NCBI RefSeq assembly: GCF_041435055.1
Contig: NZ_CP108002.1
Location: forward strand, 7,998,001-8,062,000
Length of the DNA: 64,000 nucleotides
Direction of reading: 5' to 3'
Source of the DNA: Streptomyces sp. NBC_00341
GTDB taxonomy: Bacteria > Actinomycetota > Actinomycetes > Streptomycetales > Streptomycetaceae
Numbering within the stretch: the stretch's first letter is position 1; each line of letters begins with the position of its first letter. The notes beneath the pieces were generated by a model. The model was given only the letters and a program-made list of their open reading frames with translations. It was not told where the DNA came from and ran no database searches. The translations under genes and the position numbers were made by a program. This document shows, piece after piece, positions 17,823-26,063 of this stretch.

Positions 17823-18092
17823 TCATGAGGCCAGCAGGGCCCCGAGCACCATGCCGCCGACCAGGCCCACGGCGCTGACCACGATGGCGATCACCGCGAG
17901 CCGCTCGTGCCGGACGGTCTGGGCGACTATGGCCAGGACCAGAGCGACCACGCCGAAGACGATCGGCAGGAAGACGAGCGAGATCACTCCCAGCACCATC
18001 GCGATGATGCTCAGCACGTTGCCTGTCGCCGCGGGCCGGGGTGCGCCGTGGGGCTGGTGGCCGGTCTGGTGGTCGCCGTACTTCGTCGTCAT
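17823..18092 (-). CDS. Small DUF4190-like membrane protein
   Basis: An 89-residue protein with a hydrophilic Pro/His-rich N-terminus and two hydrophobic segments (VLSIIAMVLGVISLVFLPIVFG, split by short polar residues from VVALVLAIVAQ, and IAIVVSAVGLVGGMVLGALLA). This fits the DUF4190 family of small actinobacterial membrane proteins, whose function is unknown. The ATG start is supported by AAAGGAG six bases upstream. It is divergent from the SDR gene. Confidence 0.78.
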   Translation of the reverse strand: MTTKYGDHQTGHQPHGAPRPAATGNVLSIIAMVLGVISLVFLPIVFGVVALVLAIVAQTVRHERLAVIAIVVSAVGLVGGMVLGALLAS

Positions 18093-18349
18093 GACCCACT
18101 CCTTTGTGATCGGCCTGAGGCCTGGTCCGGTGATGACCGGCTTGAACCTCGGTTGCCCCGAACTCCCCTATGAACACCTCGACTTGAGTCCGGTGCAGGC
18201 GGCGGCCGTGCGCTGCTGGGGCCGGAGTGCGGCAGTGGGGCGGGCGGGGTGTCACGAGAGACGCGCACGTGGCCAAGGAGGCGATCAATCGACTGTTCGC
18301 GGGTGATTGATCCTGATTGATTCTGATTCATCCGGGGAAAGCGACTTCC

Positions 18350-19144
18350 ATGCTCGTCAATCTCTCCGGAAAATCAGCCCTGGTCACCGGCTCCACGCAG
18401 GGAATCGGTGCGGCGATCGCCGCCGGTCTCGCGGCGGCGGGCGCCCGTGTCGCGGTCAACGGCCGCAGCGCCGATTCGGTGGCGGCTGCCATCGAGCGGC
18501 TGCGCGAACACTGCCCGGAGGCGGAGTTCGTCGCCGCGCCGGGCGACATCGCGACCGAGGACGGCGCCCGGCAGGTGCGGGACGCGCTGCCGCACGCCGA
18601 CATCCTCGTCAACAATCTCGGCATCTTCGGCGCCCAGCCGGCGCTGGAGATCAGCGACGACGACTGGCGCCGCTACTTCGAGGTCAATGTGCTGGCCGCG
18701 ATCCGCATGACCCGGGCGTATCTGCCGGGCATGAAGGAGAACGGCTGGGGCCGCGTGCAGTACATCGCCAGCGACTCGGCGGTGGTCATCCCGGCGGAGA
18801 TGATCCACTACGGCGTGTCCAAGACGGCACTGCTGGCCGTCGCCCGCGGCTTCGCGAAGGACGCCGCGGGCACGGGGGTCACGGTCAACTCCGTCATCGC
18901 CGGCCCGACGCACACGGGCGGGGTCGAGGACTTCGTCTACGAGCTGGTCGACAAGGACCTTCCGTGGGACGAGGCGCAGCGCGAGTTCATGCGCACGCAC
19001 CGGCCGCAGTCGCTGCTCCAGCGCCTCATCGAGCCCGAGGAGATCGCCCACATGGTGGTCTACCTGGCCTCCTCGTTCGCCTCCGCGACCACGGGCGGCG
19101 CCCTGCGGGTGGACGGCGGCTACGTGGACTCGATCCTGCCCTGA
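18350..19144 (+). CDS. Classical short-chain dehydrogenase/reductase
   Basis: A 264-residue SDR. The cofactor motif is TGSTQGIG, followed by NNLGIFG (NNxG), the catalytic Ser in IASDSAVV, and YGVSK (Tyr-x3-Lys). It ends with GGALRVDGGYVDS, the typical C-terminal closing of FabG-like SDRs. The ATG start is preferred over an upstream TTG because GGGGAAAG precedes it and the N-terminus matches the family. It stands alone between divergent and unrelated genes, so the substrate cannot be predicted. Confidence 0.9.
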   Translation: MLVNLSGKSALVTGSTQGIGAAIAAGLAAAGARVAVNGRSADSVAAAIERLREHCPEAEFVAAPGDIATEDGARQVRDALPHADILVNNLGIFGAQPALEISDDDWRRYFEVNVLAAIRMTRAYLPGMKENGWGRVQYIASDSAVVIPAEMIHYGVSKTALLAVARGFAKDAAGTGVTVNSVIAGPTHTGGVEDFVYELVDKDLPWDEAQREFMRTHRPQSLLQRLIEPEEIAHMVVYLASSFASATTGGALRVDGGYVDSILP

Positions 19145-19300
19145 CCCTGCCGGCCACCGGGCCCCGCTCGGCCGGGTGCACCGCCTTCCGAGGGGGCACC
19201 GTCGCGGAGACAGCTGTCCCGCACCCCGTGTGAACTGCAGTTTTCTGGGAAACGGCTTGAAGACAGGATCCGCAACCGGAGCCGAACCAGGAGACCCCCG

Positions 19301-20092
19301 GTGGTGTACAAGGAAGACCGTGCGCAGCACATGAGGGACGACCTCGAAGCTGCCATAGGCCACTACATGGTGGCTGTCGCCGGCAGACTTCTCGATGAAG
19401 GCCTCCCGGTCTCCTCCATTTCCTCGTACGGGGCCTATGACGACCCCAGCCAGGACGCGTTCGGGGCGGACGTGGAAGGAAGCGTGGAGTTCACCCGCAC
19501 CTTCCGGCGAAAGGTGTTCGGTGAGGGCCGGGACGCAGGGCTTCTCTGGTGCGGCGTTTCGGGGTGGTGCTTCTTCTCCATACCGGAGGGGGCAGGTCGG
19601 ACGCTCATGGATTCTGCTCGATGGATGGGGGGCGGGCTGACGCCCGACCCCGGCCGAGTGGCTGCATTCCTCTCCGAGGTCCAGCTGGATCCCGAATTCT
19701 CGGGAAGCGACGAGCGACCCTTCTATCGCGCTCCGCACGCGAGCCCGAGATCACTTCTGCAGCGGCTCGCCTTCTTTGGCACCGACGGCGGAAGTGCGGA
19801 TTCATCGGATTACGACAGCCGATTCGACCGCTTGCGGATCGATTCCTGTCAGAAGCGTGTGGTGAGCGCTCTGACCTCCGAGAAGCAAGAGGTCGTCGAG
19901 GTGGCGTTGCGCAGTGGCGAGCTGCAGGCGTTGCTGGGATTCCTGGAGTACGTCGAGGGGGCGGCGCCGAGTGACGACGCACGGGAGATGGCGCGGAGAC
20001 TGTGCTCCGACCTCTCCTTGAGGGCGCGGGACGGACGTGAGGGCCTCGACACGCATCGCGAGGCCCTCACGTATGCGGAGGAACAGCGATAG
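19301..20092 (+). CDS. Hypothetical protein (263 aa)
   Basis: A soluble 263-residue protein beginning at GTG with AGGAG seven bases upstream; an in-frame ATG 30 bp later is an alternative. There is no signal peptide or membrane segment. The N-terminal half contains DDLEAAIGHYMVAVAG and a Trp/Gly-rich stretch (LLWCGVSGWCFFS). The C-terminal half is helical and charged. Codon use is less extreme in G/C than in the neighbours, so it may be a recent arrival. It resembles actinobacterial DUF6292-type proteins in general character, but I cannot assign it. It precedes the gas-vesicle cluster without evident functional link. Confidence 0.72.
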   Translation: MVYKEDRAQHMRDDLEAAIGHYMVAVAGRLLDEGLPVSSISSYGAYDDPSQDAFGADVEGSVEFTRTFRRKVFGEGRDAGLLWCGVSGWCFFSIPEGAGRTLMDSARWMGGGLTPDPGRVAAFLSEVQLDPEFSGSDERPFYRAPHASPRSLLQRLAFFGTDGGSADSSDYDSRFDRLRIDSCQKRVVSALTSEKQEVVEVALRSGELQALLGFLEYVEGAAPSDDAREMARRLCSDLSLRARDGREGLDTHREALTYAEEQR

Positions 20093-20252
20093 CTGTCAGA
20101 GCCACGAAATGCCGTCCGGTCTCGTGCGACATTCGCCGCCCGCGCGAAACCGCTTGGGGTTGGAGCCCTGACAGACGCCCGGTCCGCGTGCCGACGCACT
20201 CCGATGGTTCCGCTCAAGATGCGCGGTCGACGGGAGTGACGAGACTGGCCTT

Positions 20253-20576
20253 ATGGCAGAACGACGTCGCACACAGGCCGGGAGTTCCAAGACGGCTACT
20301 GCTTCCCGTCCCCGGCGACCGGCACGGGGGCCGGAGCATGCGGCTCGCGCTGCCAGCAAGAGCCTGGAGGGGCTGATCGGCCATCCCGCGGAGGGGGTCT
20401 CCGCCGTGCGGCGCGAGGACGACGGATGGTGCGTGGTGGTGGACGTGCTCGAAGTGCCACGGATCCCCGACACCACAAGCCTCCTCGCCTCTTACGAGGT
20501 GCAGCTGGACCTGGAAGGCGAACTCCTGCAATACCGCAGGGTCCGGCGCTACCGACGTGGTGCAGCCGACGAGTGA
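20253..20576 (+). CDS. gvpO: Gas vesicle protein GvpO
   Basis: A 107-residue GvpO: a basic Arg-rich N-terminus, then the conserved domain with SLEGLIGHPAEGVSAV, DGWCVVVDVLEVPRIPDT and SLLASYEVQLD, ending YRRVRRY. It is the first gene of the Streptomyces-type gvp cluster. The ribosome site is weak (nearest purine-rich run is about 15 bp away), so expression may be low. GvpO is conserved in actinobacterial and halophilic clusters; its exact role in vesicle assembly is unclear. Confidence 0.9.
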   Translation: MAERRRTQAGSSKTATASRPRRPARGPEHAARAASKSLEGLIGHPAEGVSAVRREDDGWCVVVDVLEVPRIPDTTSLLASYEVQLDLEGELLQYRRVRRYRRGAADE

Positions 20577-20609
20577 TCCGCGCTTTGCTCCCTGTTGGAA
20601 GGACTCTCC

Positions 20610-21065
20610 ATGACCGCGACCACCTACACGGACGAGGTAGTGGCCTGCCCGCCCCGCGCCGGAACGTTGTACGACGTGCTGGAGCTCATTCTCGACCGTG
20701 GCATGGTCATCGACGTATTCATCCGGGTTTCGCTGGTAGGTATCGAGATCCTGAAGATCGACGCGCGCATCGTCGTCGCGAGTGTGGACACGTACCTGCG
20801 CTTCGCGGAGGCGTGCAACCGGCTCGACCTTGAGCGTGATTCCGGCAGCACCACCATTCCCGAGCTTCTCGGTGGCGGTGTGGCGAAGTCCGTGGGGAAG
20901 CGCAAGGTGCGAAACGCGGCCGAGACCGTGGGCGACACCGTACGCAAAGCAGTAGGTGGTGGCGACGACTCGTCCGAGGAAGCGGACGAGCCGCAGGAGC
21001 GCCCGAAGAAGCGACGCGCGCCCGCCCGCAGCGGCGAGAGCCGACGACGGCGCGCGGAGGCATGA
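20610..21065 (+). CDS. gvpA: Gas vesicle structural protein GvpA with long C-terminal tail
   Basis: A 151-residue GvpA-family protein. Residues about 18-75 form the vesicle-wall fold: LYDVLELILDRGMVIDVFIRVS written as helix-turn, then LVGIEILKIDARIVVASVDTYLRFAEA. The remaining 75 residues are a charged tail (acidic then Lys/Arg-rich), absent from cyanobacterial GvpA but usual in Streptomyces. ATG is chosen because AAGGA lies seven bases upstream; an in-frame start 15 bp earlier is less well placed. It overlaps gvpF by 4 bp. Confidence 0.95.
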   Translation: MTATTYTDEVVACPPRAGTLYDVLELILDRGMVIDVFIRVSLVGIEILKIDARIVVASVDTYLRFAEACNRLDLERDSGSTTIPELLGGGVAKSVGKRKVRNAAETVGDTVRKAVGGGDDSSEEADEPQERPKKRRAPARSGESRRRRAEA

Positions 21066-21823
21066 GCGTGAGCGCGGCAACCGACGGCGTCTACGTCTAC
21101 GCGATCCTGCGGTCCGCGACGGCGCTGCCCAAGGACGCGGTCGGCGTCGGATCGCCACCGGCAGCTCTCAGGGTCATCGGTCAGGGCCTGCTGGAGGCGG
21201 TCGTCAGCGACGCGCCGCCGAAGCTCCGCGCCCGCCGACGCGATCTGCTGGCACACCAGGACCTTCTGATGCGACTGGCCGACGACGGGCCGGTGCTCCC
21301 CATGCGGTTCGGAATGGTCGCGGCGGACGAGCAGACGGTCCTCGCGCAGCTGGCAGCTGACGAATCCGGGTATGCCGCCACCCTGGACCGACTCGCGGGC
21401 CGTATCGAGATCAACGTCAAGGTCCTTCCCGCGCAGAACGCACTGGAAGCACTCGTCACCGAGGAGAAGAACGTGCGGCAGCTCCGTGCGGCAGCTCGGC
21501 GAAACCCGGGGTACGAGGCCAGCGTCCGGCTGGGCGAAGCCATCGCCGGTGCCCTCAACCGGCGGGCGGCCGCAGCGGGGCAGCAAATCCTTCGTGAGCT
21601 CGCACCTGCTGCTCGGGCGGCCGCCCCGGGGCCGGAGGTCCCGGGATGCGTGCTGAACGAGTCCTTCCTCGTCGACCGGGCCGAGAGCGAAGCCTTCCTC
21701 TCGCGGGCCCGGGACCTCGGTGCCACGTTTCGGGAGCATGCGGAGATCCGGTCCGTCGGCCCGCTTCCCTGCTACAGCTTCGTTTCGGCACAGGCCCGGC
21801 CCGTGCTCGTGGGTGGGAAATGA
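21062..21823 (+). CDS. gvpF: Gas vesicle protein GvpF
   Basis: A 253-residue GvpF/GvpL-family protein. The N-terminus YVYAILRS starts the first alpha/beta domain; PVLPMRFGMV is the family's signature in the middle; EINVKVLP begins the second domain; and CYSFV closes it near the C-terminus. GvpF binds GvpA and is thought to prevent premature assembly. ATGA overlap with gvpA implies coupled translation. It is one of two GvpF/L paralogues in the cluster. Confidence 0.93.
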   Translation: MSVSAATDGVYVYAILRSATALPKDAVGVGSPPAALRVIGQGLLEAVVSDAPPKLRARRRDLLAHQDLLMRLADDGPVLPMRFGMVAADEQTVLAQLAADESGYAATLDRLAGRIEINVKVLPAQNALEALVTEEKNVRQLRAAARRNPGYEASVRLGEAIAGALNRRAAAAGQQILRELAPAARAAAPGPEVPGCVLNESFLVDRAESEAFLSRARDLGATFREHAEIRSVGPLPCYSFVSAQARPVLVGGK

Positions 21824-21824
21824 C

Positions 21825-22079
21825 ATGGGACTGATCACCGGTCTGCTCACGCTCCCGATCGCGCCGGTGCGCGGCGTGGTCTGGGTCGCGGAGAAGCTCA
21901 ATGACACTGCCGAGCGCGAGCTGCACGACCCTGCCGTGTTGCGCACGCAGTTGGCCGTACTCAATCAGGAACTTGAATCCGGAGACATCAGCCTGGAGGA
22001 GTTCGAACGCGAAGAGGAACGCTTGCTTGACCGCCTGCACGCCGTAAGGGTCGGCCCGGCACAGAGTGATCGAAGGTGA
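21825..22079 (+). CDS. gvpG: Gas vesicle protein GvpG
   Basis: An 84-residue GvpG. It shows the typical start GLITGLLTLPIAPVRGVVWV, then a helical region LNDTAERELHDPAVLRTQL and LEEFEREEERLLDRL. It is a small accessory protein of vesicle assembly. ATG follows the gvpF stop after a single base, so translation is probably coupled. Confidence 0.92.
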   Translation: MGLITGLLTLPIAPVRGVVWVAEKLNDTAERELHDPAVLRTQLAVLNQELESGDISLEEFEREEERLLDRLHAVRVGPAQSDRR

Positions 22080-22086
22080 CGAACTG

Positions 22087-23088
22087 ATGGAAGACCAGAC
22101 GAAGTTGACCCTCGCGGTCGCAGTAGTCGGCGGCTATGTGCTGGGCCGGACCAAAAAGGGGCGAGTGGCTCTCAGCGTCGCGACCTACCTCGCCGGCCGG
22201 CGCTTCGGCCTGGAGCCCCGCCAACTCGCCGCAGAGGGTATGCGCCGACTCGGCGAGGTCCCCCAGGTCGCCGAACTTCAGGAACAGCTCAGAGGCGAGG
22301 TTCTCGACGCCGGCCGCAAGGCCGTGACCGCCGCCGCCAACCGCAGCATGAGCACGCTGGCCGGTTCGATCAGCGAGCGTACGGCTCGTCTCCTCGAACC
22401 GCCGAGCGACGAGAACGAGGACGAGGACGAGAACGAGGACGAGAACGAGGACGACGAGTACGAGTACGAGGGCGAGGGCGACGAGGAGCCTGAGGACGAG
22501 GACCAGGAGTACGAGGACGAAGAGTACGAGGAGGAGCCGGATGAGGGTGAGGAAGAGGATGAGCAGCCAGTAGAGGACGAGGACGAAGAAGAGGACGAAG
22601 AAGAGGACGACGAAGAGGACGACGAAGAACCCGAGGAAGAGCCCGAGGAAGAACCCGAGGAGCCGGAGGAGAAGCAGCCGAGAAGGCGCACCTCTCGCCG
22701 GGCGTCGTCGGGCCCGGCCAGGAGCGGTGGGGGCGGCGAAACGTCCCGGACCGGCAAGGCCCCGGCCAAGAAGACGGCTGCCTCCAAGAAGGCGGCTCCG
22801 GCGAAGAAGGCGGCGGCCAAAACGTCTGCCTCGGCCAAGAAGACCGCTGCAAAGAAGACCGCCCCGGCGAAGAAGACGGCTGCCAAGAAGGCGGCCCCGG
22901 CCAAGAAGACGGCTGCAAAGAAGGCGGCCCCGGCGAAGAAGGCGGCGGCCAAGAAGTCCGGCGGCTCGGCGAAGAAGACCGCTGCGAAGAAGACCGCTCC
23001 GGCGAAGAAGGCGGCAGCCAAGAAGACGGCAGCAGGCAAGTCATCGTCGAAGCGGGCCGCATCCAAGCGCACCAGCGGTCGGAGGTAG
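22087..23088 (+). CDS. gvpY: GvpY: membrane-like N-terminus with acidic and histone-like basic blocks
   Basis: A 333-residue protein at the gvpY position of the Streptomyces cluster. Residues 1-105 are ordered (LTLAVAVVGGYVLGRTKKG, then LAGRRFGLEPRQL and amphipathic helices). Residues about 108-198 are almost only Asp and Glu with Tyr, Pro and Asn. Residues about 226-333 repeat KKAAPAKKTA-type units like a histone H1 tail. The DNA of the two blocks is correspondingly repetitive (GAGGAC and AAGAAG runs) and could be unstable. ATG is supported by AAGGTGA. The role is unknown; the charged blocks could self-associate or bind vesicle proteins or nucleic acid, which is inference. Confidence 0.85.
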   Translation: MEDQTKLTLAVAVVGGYVLGRTKKGRVALSVATYLAGRRFGLEPRQLAAEGMRRLGEVPQVAELQEQLRGEVLDAGRKAVTAAANRSMSTLAGSISERTARLLEPPSDENEDEDENEDENEDDEYEYEGEGDEEPEDEDQEYEDEEYEEEPDEGEEEDEQPVEDEDEEEDEEEDDEEDDEEPEEEPEEEPEEPEEKQPRRRTSRRASSGPARSGGGGETSRTGKAPAKKTAASKKAAPAKKAAAKTSASAKKTAAKKTAPAKKTAAKKAAPAKKTAAKKAAPAKKAAAKKSGGSAKKTAAKKTAPAKKAAAKKTAAGKSSSKRAASKRTSGRR

Positions 23089-23094
23089 CGAGTC

Positions 23095-24219
23095 ATGGCC
23101 AGGACGGAAAACGCAGAGCCTGAGTCGGAAGAGACCGAAGAGCCCGACGAGACCGAAGAGACCGACGAGTCCGGAATGGGCAAACTCCGCGGCGAGCTGT
23201 CCAACTTCCTCAGCGCGCAAGTGGAGAAGCTCGCGGAGAAGGCAGGGGACAAGCTGACCGATGTCACCGGCCAGCTGACCGATGTCGCGGAGAACGGCGG
23301 CTCATTGCCGGCCATCGGCTCCCGCATACTCCAGGGCGACTCCCCGGCGAAGGCGTTCGTCTCGGAGAAGGCCAAGGGCGTCAAGGACAACGTCGTGGAG
23401 AAGGCCAAGGAGGCCTTCGGCGGCGGCAAGGGCAAACGTAAGGCGAGCGGCGGAAAGATCATGAACATCATCGAGGTCCTCGATGTGGGAGTGCCGCTCC
23501 GTACCGCTTACGACCACTGGACCCAGTACGACCAGTTCAGCAGCTTCGCCAAGGGCGTGCGCGATGTCTCGATGGACGAAGAGATGTCGAGCGACTGGAA
23601 GGTCAAGGTGGGGCCCTCCTCCCGCAGCTTCAAGGCAACGGTCCAGGAGCAGGTCCCCGACGATCGCATTGTCTGGACCTCCGAGGGCGCCAAGGGGACG
23701 ACGCGAGGCGTGGTGAGCTTCCACGAACTGGCACCGTCCCTCACCCGCATCGTCCTGGTCATCGAGTACTACCCGTCCGGCTTCTTCGAGAAGACGGGCA
23801 ACCTCTGGCGGGTGCAAGGACGCCGGATCCGGCTCGACTTCAAGCACTTCCAGCGGTACGTCACGCTCACGGACGAGGAGCCGGACGGGTGGCGTGGTGA
23901 GATCCGCGACGGAGAAGTAGTCGTGTCGCACGAAGAGGCCATGGAAGAGGAAGAAGCGGAGAACGAGGAAGACCCGGAGGGGGAGGAGGAAGAGGATGAG
24001 GACGAGTGGGATGAGGAGGACGACGGTGATGACGAGGAACCGCTGACGGACGAGGACGACGAGGAGGAGCCGGACGAGGACGACGAAGAGGAGGAAGAAG
24101 AGGAGGAAGAGGAGGAGCCGGAAGAGGAAGAGCCGGAAGAGGAAGAAGAGGACGAGGCACCGCGCAGAAGGCGGACCCCGTCCGCGAAGCAGCGATCACG
24201 GAGAGCACGAAGTGACTGA
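23095..24219 (+). CDS. gvpZ: GvpZ: SRPBCC (cyclase/START-like) protein with acidic tails
   Basis: A 374-residue protein. The first 35 residues are acidic, then comes a helical stretch (KLRGELSNFLSAQVEKL), an SRPBCC/polyketide-cyclase-like domain from about residue 122 to 260 (IIEVLDVGVPLRTAYDHW, VSFHELAPSLTRIVLVIEYY), and a very acidic C-terminal tail (about 280-360) ending in a short basic patch. Its ribosome site GGAGG overlaps the end of gvpY. SRPBCC folds bind hydrophobic ligands; a link to hydrophobic vesicle proteins is plausible but unproven. Confidence 0.87.
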   Translation: MARTENAEPESEETEEPDETEETDESGMGKLRGELSNFLSAQVEKLAEKAGDKLTDVTGQLTDVAENGGSLPAIGSRILQGDSPAKAFVSEKAKGVKDNVVEKAKEAFGGGKGKRKASGGKIMNIIEVLDVGVPLRTAYDHWTQYDQFSSFAKGVRDVSMDEEMSSDWKVKVGPSSRSFKATVQEQVPDDRIVWTSEGAKGTTRGVVSFHELAPSLTRIVLVIEYYPSGFFEKTGNLWRVQGRRIRLDFKHFQRYVTLTDEEPDGWRGEIRDGEVVVSHEEAMEEEEAENEEDPEGEEEEDEDEWDEEDDGDDEEPLTDEDDEEEPDEDDEEEEEEEEEEEPEEEEPEEEEEDEAPRRRRTPSAKQRSRRARSD

Positions 24220-24553
24220 TCTCGACTTCCGGCAGGACGCTTCCTATCCCGTGGCCGGGCCGCAGAACACCAACCTGGCGGACATCCTGGAGCGTGTTCT
24301 CGACAAGGGCATCGTGATCGCCGGGGACATCAAGATCGACCTTCTCGACATCGAGCTGCTCACCATTCGCCTGAGGCTCTTCGTAGCGTCCGTGGACACG
24401 GCGAAGAAGGCCGGGATCGACTGGTGGGAGACCGATCCGGCGCTCAGCTCTCACGCGGCGAGGGACGCCCTGAAGGACGAGAACCGGGAGTTGCGGGCGC
24501 GGATCGAGGCACTTGAATCGGGCTCCGAAGAGACATCGCCGGATCCGCGATGA
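24212..24553 (+). CDS. gvpJ: Gas vesicle protein GvpJ (GvpA paralogue)
   Basis: A 113-residue member of the GvpA/J family. NLADILERVLDKGIVIAG and IKIDLLDIELLTIRLRL form the core, followed by VASVDTAKKAGIDWWE, which marks GvpJ rather than GvpA, and a coiled-coil-prone C-terminus. It begins at GTG inside the end of gvpZ (8-bp overlap) with GGAGAG upstream. It is a minor vesicle component or nucleator. Confidence 0.9.
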   Translation: MTDLDFRQDASYPVAGPQNTNLADILERVLDKGIVIAGDIKIDLLDIELLTIRLRLFVASVDTAKKAGIDWWETDPALSSHAARDALKDENRELRARIEALESGSEETSPDPR

Positions 24554-25395
24554 GCCAGGGAGAGGAAGAGCAGGGGCTCATGACGGAGTGCGGCTCGGGC
24601 GTCTCGGAGACGCACGCAACCTACGTCTTCGCGGTCTGCCGCACGGAGGGGAACCCCGATGTGGACGGTCTTACCGGGGTCGCACAGGGCGAACCGGTGC
24701 GGTGCCTCCGCATCGGTTCACTCACAGCGGTCGTGCAGACCGTTCGAGGGGCTGACTTCTCGGACGAGGCCTGGCAGCAACGGCTGACCGACGAGGCCGA
24801 ACTCGAACGGTACGCGCGTGCCCACCATGAGGTCGTCTCGGCCGTCGCTGCCCGCTGTCCCACGGTCCCCCTGCCGCTGGCCACGTTGTACAACGGGGAC
24901 GAGAGGGCCGCATTCGCGCTCGCCGGTGAGTCGACACGCTTTCGTGCAGCGCTGCGGCGTATCGCGCAGCACGCCGAATGGGGAATCAAAGTCTACGCAC
25001 CCGTCTCGCGGAGCGCGGGCGACGGGATCCCGGAGGAGCGGACGGCTGTGGCGGCGGGCAGGGTGGCCCCGGCCCCTGGAGCGGGTAGAGCCTACCTGGA
25101 GCGCAAGCGCGGCCTCCAGTCGCGGCGTGAGCAGCGGCAGACGGATTCCTTGCGGCTCGCGGACGCCGTGGACGCGGACGTGAGCCGCCTTGCCACGGAG
25201 TCCCGCCGGCTCCGGCCGCACGGCAACGGAGCGGTTGACGACCAGAGCGTTCAGGTCCTGAACGCCACCTATCTGGTCGCGGCGCATCGGGCCGCCGAGC
25301 TGGACCTGCTGGTTGCCGGCTTGCGGGAACGCACCGGTGCGCACATCGAGGTCTCTGGTCCCTGGGTGCCCTACTCCTTCGTGGGCGAGGTGTAG
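24550..25395 (+). CDS. gvpL: Gas vesicle protein GvpL (GvpF/L family)
   Basis: A 281-residue second GvpF/L paralogue. The N-terminal domain starts at THATYVFAVCR; the middle motif is PTVPLPLATLYNGDE; the second domain starts EWGIKVYAPV; and the C-terminus ends in GPWVPYSFVGEV. It overlaps gvpJ by 4 bp. An internal ATG 30 bp downstream has a better purine-rich leader and could be the true start. It is more divergent from gvpF than a recent duplicate would be. Confidence 0.88.
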   Translation: MSQGEEEQGLMTECGSGVSETHATYVFAVCRTEGNPDVDGLTGVAQGEPVRCLRIGSLTAVVQTVRGADFSDEAWQQRLTDEAELERYARAHHEVVSAVAARCPTVPLPLATLYNGDERAAFALAGESTRFRAALRRIAQHAEWGIKVYAPVSRSAGDGIPEERTAVAAGRVAPAPGAGRAYLERKRGLQSRREQRQTDSLRLADAVDADVSRLATESRRLRPHGNGAVDDQSVQVLNATYLVAAHRAAELDLLVAGLRERTGAHIEVSGPWVPYSFVGEV

Positions 25396-25398
25396 TCC

Positions 25399-25626
25399 GT
25401 GACGCACGAACCAGTTCCGTGGGATGGTCCCGGCGGCTTGAGCGGCCCGATCGGCGTGCCGCTGGTCGATCTGCTGGACCGTGTGCTGGCGACCGGGGTG
25501 GTCGTGAGCGGTGACCTGGTCATCGCAATCGCCGACGTACCGCTCGTACGTGTCTCACTCCATGCGCTGCTGTCATCGGTCAACGAGCGTGTTCCCGCCC
25601 CCTGGGCCGACAGCGGTCCGCTGTGA
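25399..25626 (+). CDS. gvpS: Gas vesicle protein GvpS (short GvpA paralogue)
   Basis: A 75-residue GvpA-family protein: VPLVDLLDRVLATGVVVSG, DLVIAIADVPLVRVSLHALL and SSVNER. It lacks the charged tails of GvpA and GvpJ. GTG start follows the gvpL stop by 3 bp. It is the third GvpA-type protein of the cluster and probably a minor structural component. Confidence 0.87.
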   Translation: MTHEPVPWDGPGGLSGPIGVPLVDLLDRVLATGVVVSGDLVIAIADVPLVRVSLHALLSSVNERVPAPWADSGPL

Positions 25627-25901
25627 CGGGCTCACGAGTGGACCTGGATTCCGAGAAGATGGGGCGCGATCTGGTCACCCTGGTACTCACGGTGGTCGAA
25701 CTCCTCAGGCAGTTGATGGAGCGGCAGGCCCTGCGGCGCATCGACCAGGGCGATCTGACCGACGACCAGACCGATGAGATCGGCACGACCCTGATGATGC
25801 TCGATCAGCGCATGGCAGAGCTCTGCGAGCAGCACGGGGTACGGATGGAAGACCTGAATCTCGATCTCGGCCCCCTGGGTTCCCTCCTGCCCCGTGACTG
25901 A
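25623..25901 (+). CDS. gvpK: Gas vesicle protein GvpK
   Basis: A 92-residue GvpK. The family helix appears as LVTLVLTVVELLRQLMERQA, followed by RRIDQGDLTDDQTDEIGTT and MLDQRMAELCEQHG, ending LNLDLGPLGSLL. It overlaps gvpS by 4 bp (GTGA) and closes the ten-gene cluster. The family is needed for vesicle formation; its mechanism is unclear. Confidence 0.92.
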   Translation: MTGSRVDLDSEKMGRDLVTLVLTVVELLRQLMERQALRRIDQGDLTDDQTDEIGTTLMMLDQRMAELCEQHGVRMEDLNLDLGPLGSLLPRD

Positions 25902-26063
25902 GGGCGGAGCCAGGGAGCGGCGGACACGGAAATGCGCTGTGCCTCCAGGGCACTCGAATGGCGCATGTGGGGATCTTGGAGCACCGTGGGAGGGGGCACG
26001 GGTGGCGGAAAACGTCCGCCGCGTTCGGCTGGCCCCTCCCAGAACTCTCGCTGCGAGGTACTC

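Noticed and set aside
22278..23471. Leftward Ser/Phe/Ala-rich open frame opposite gvpY
   Set aside because: Its composition simply mirrors the acidic and lysine repeats of gvpY; no ribosome site or homologous domain.
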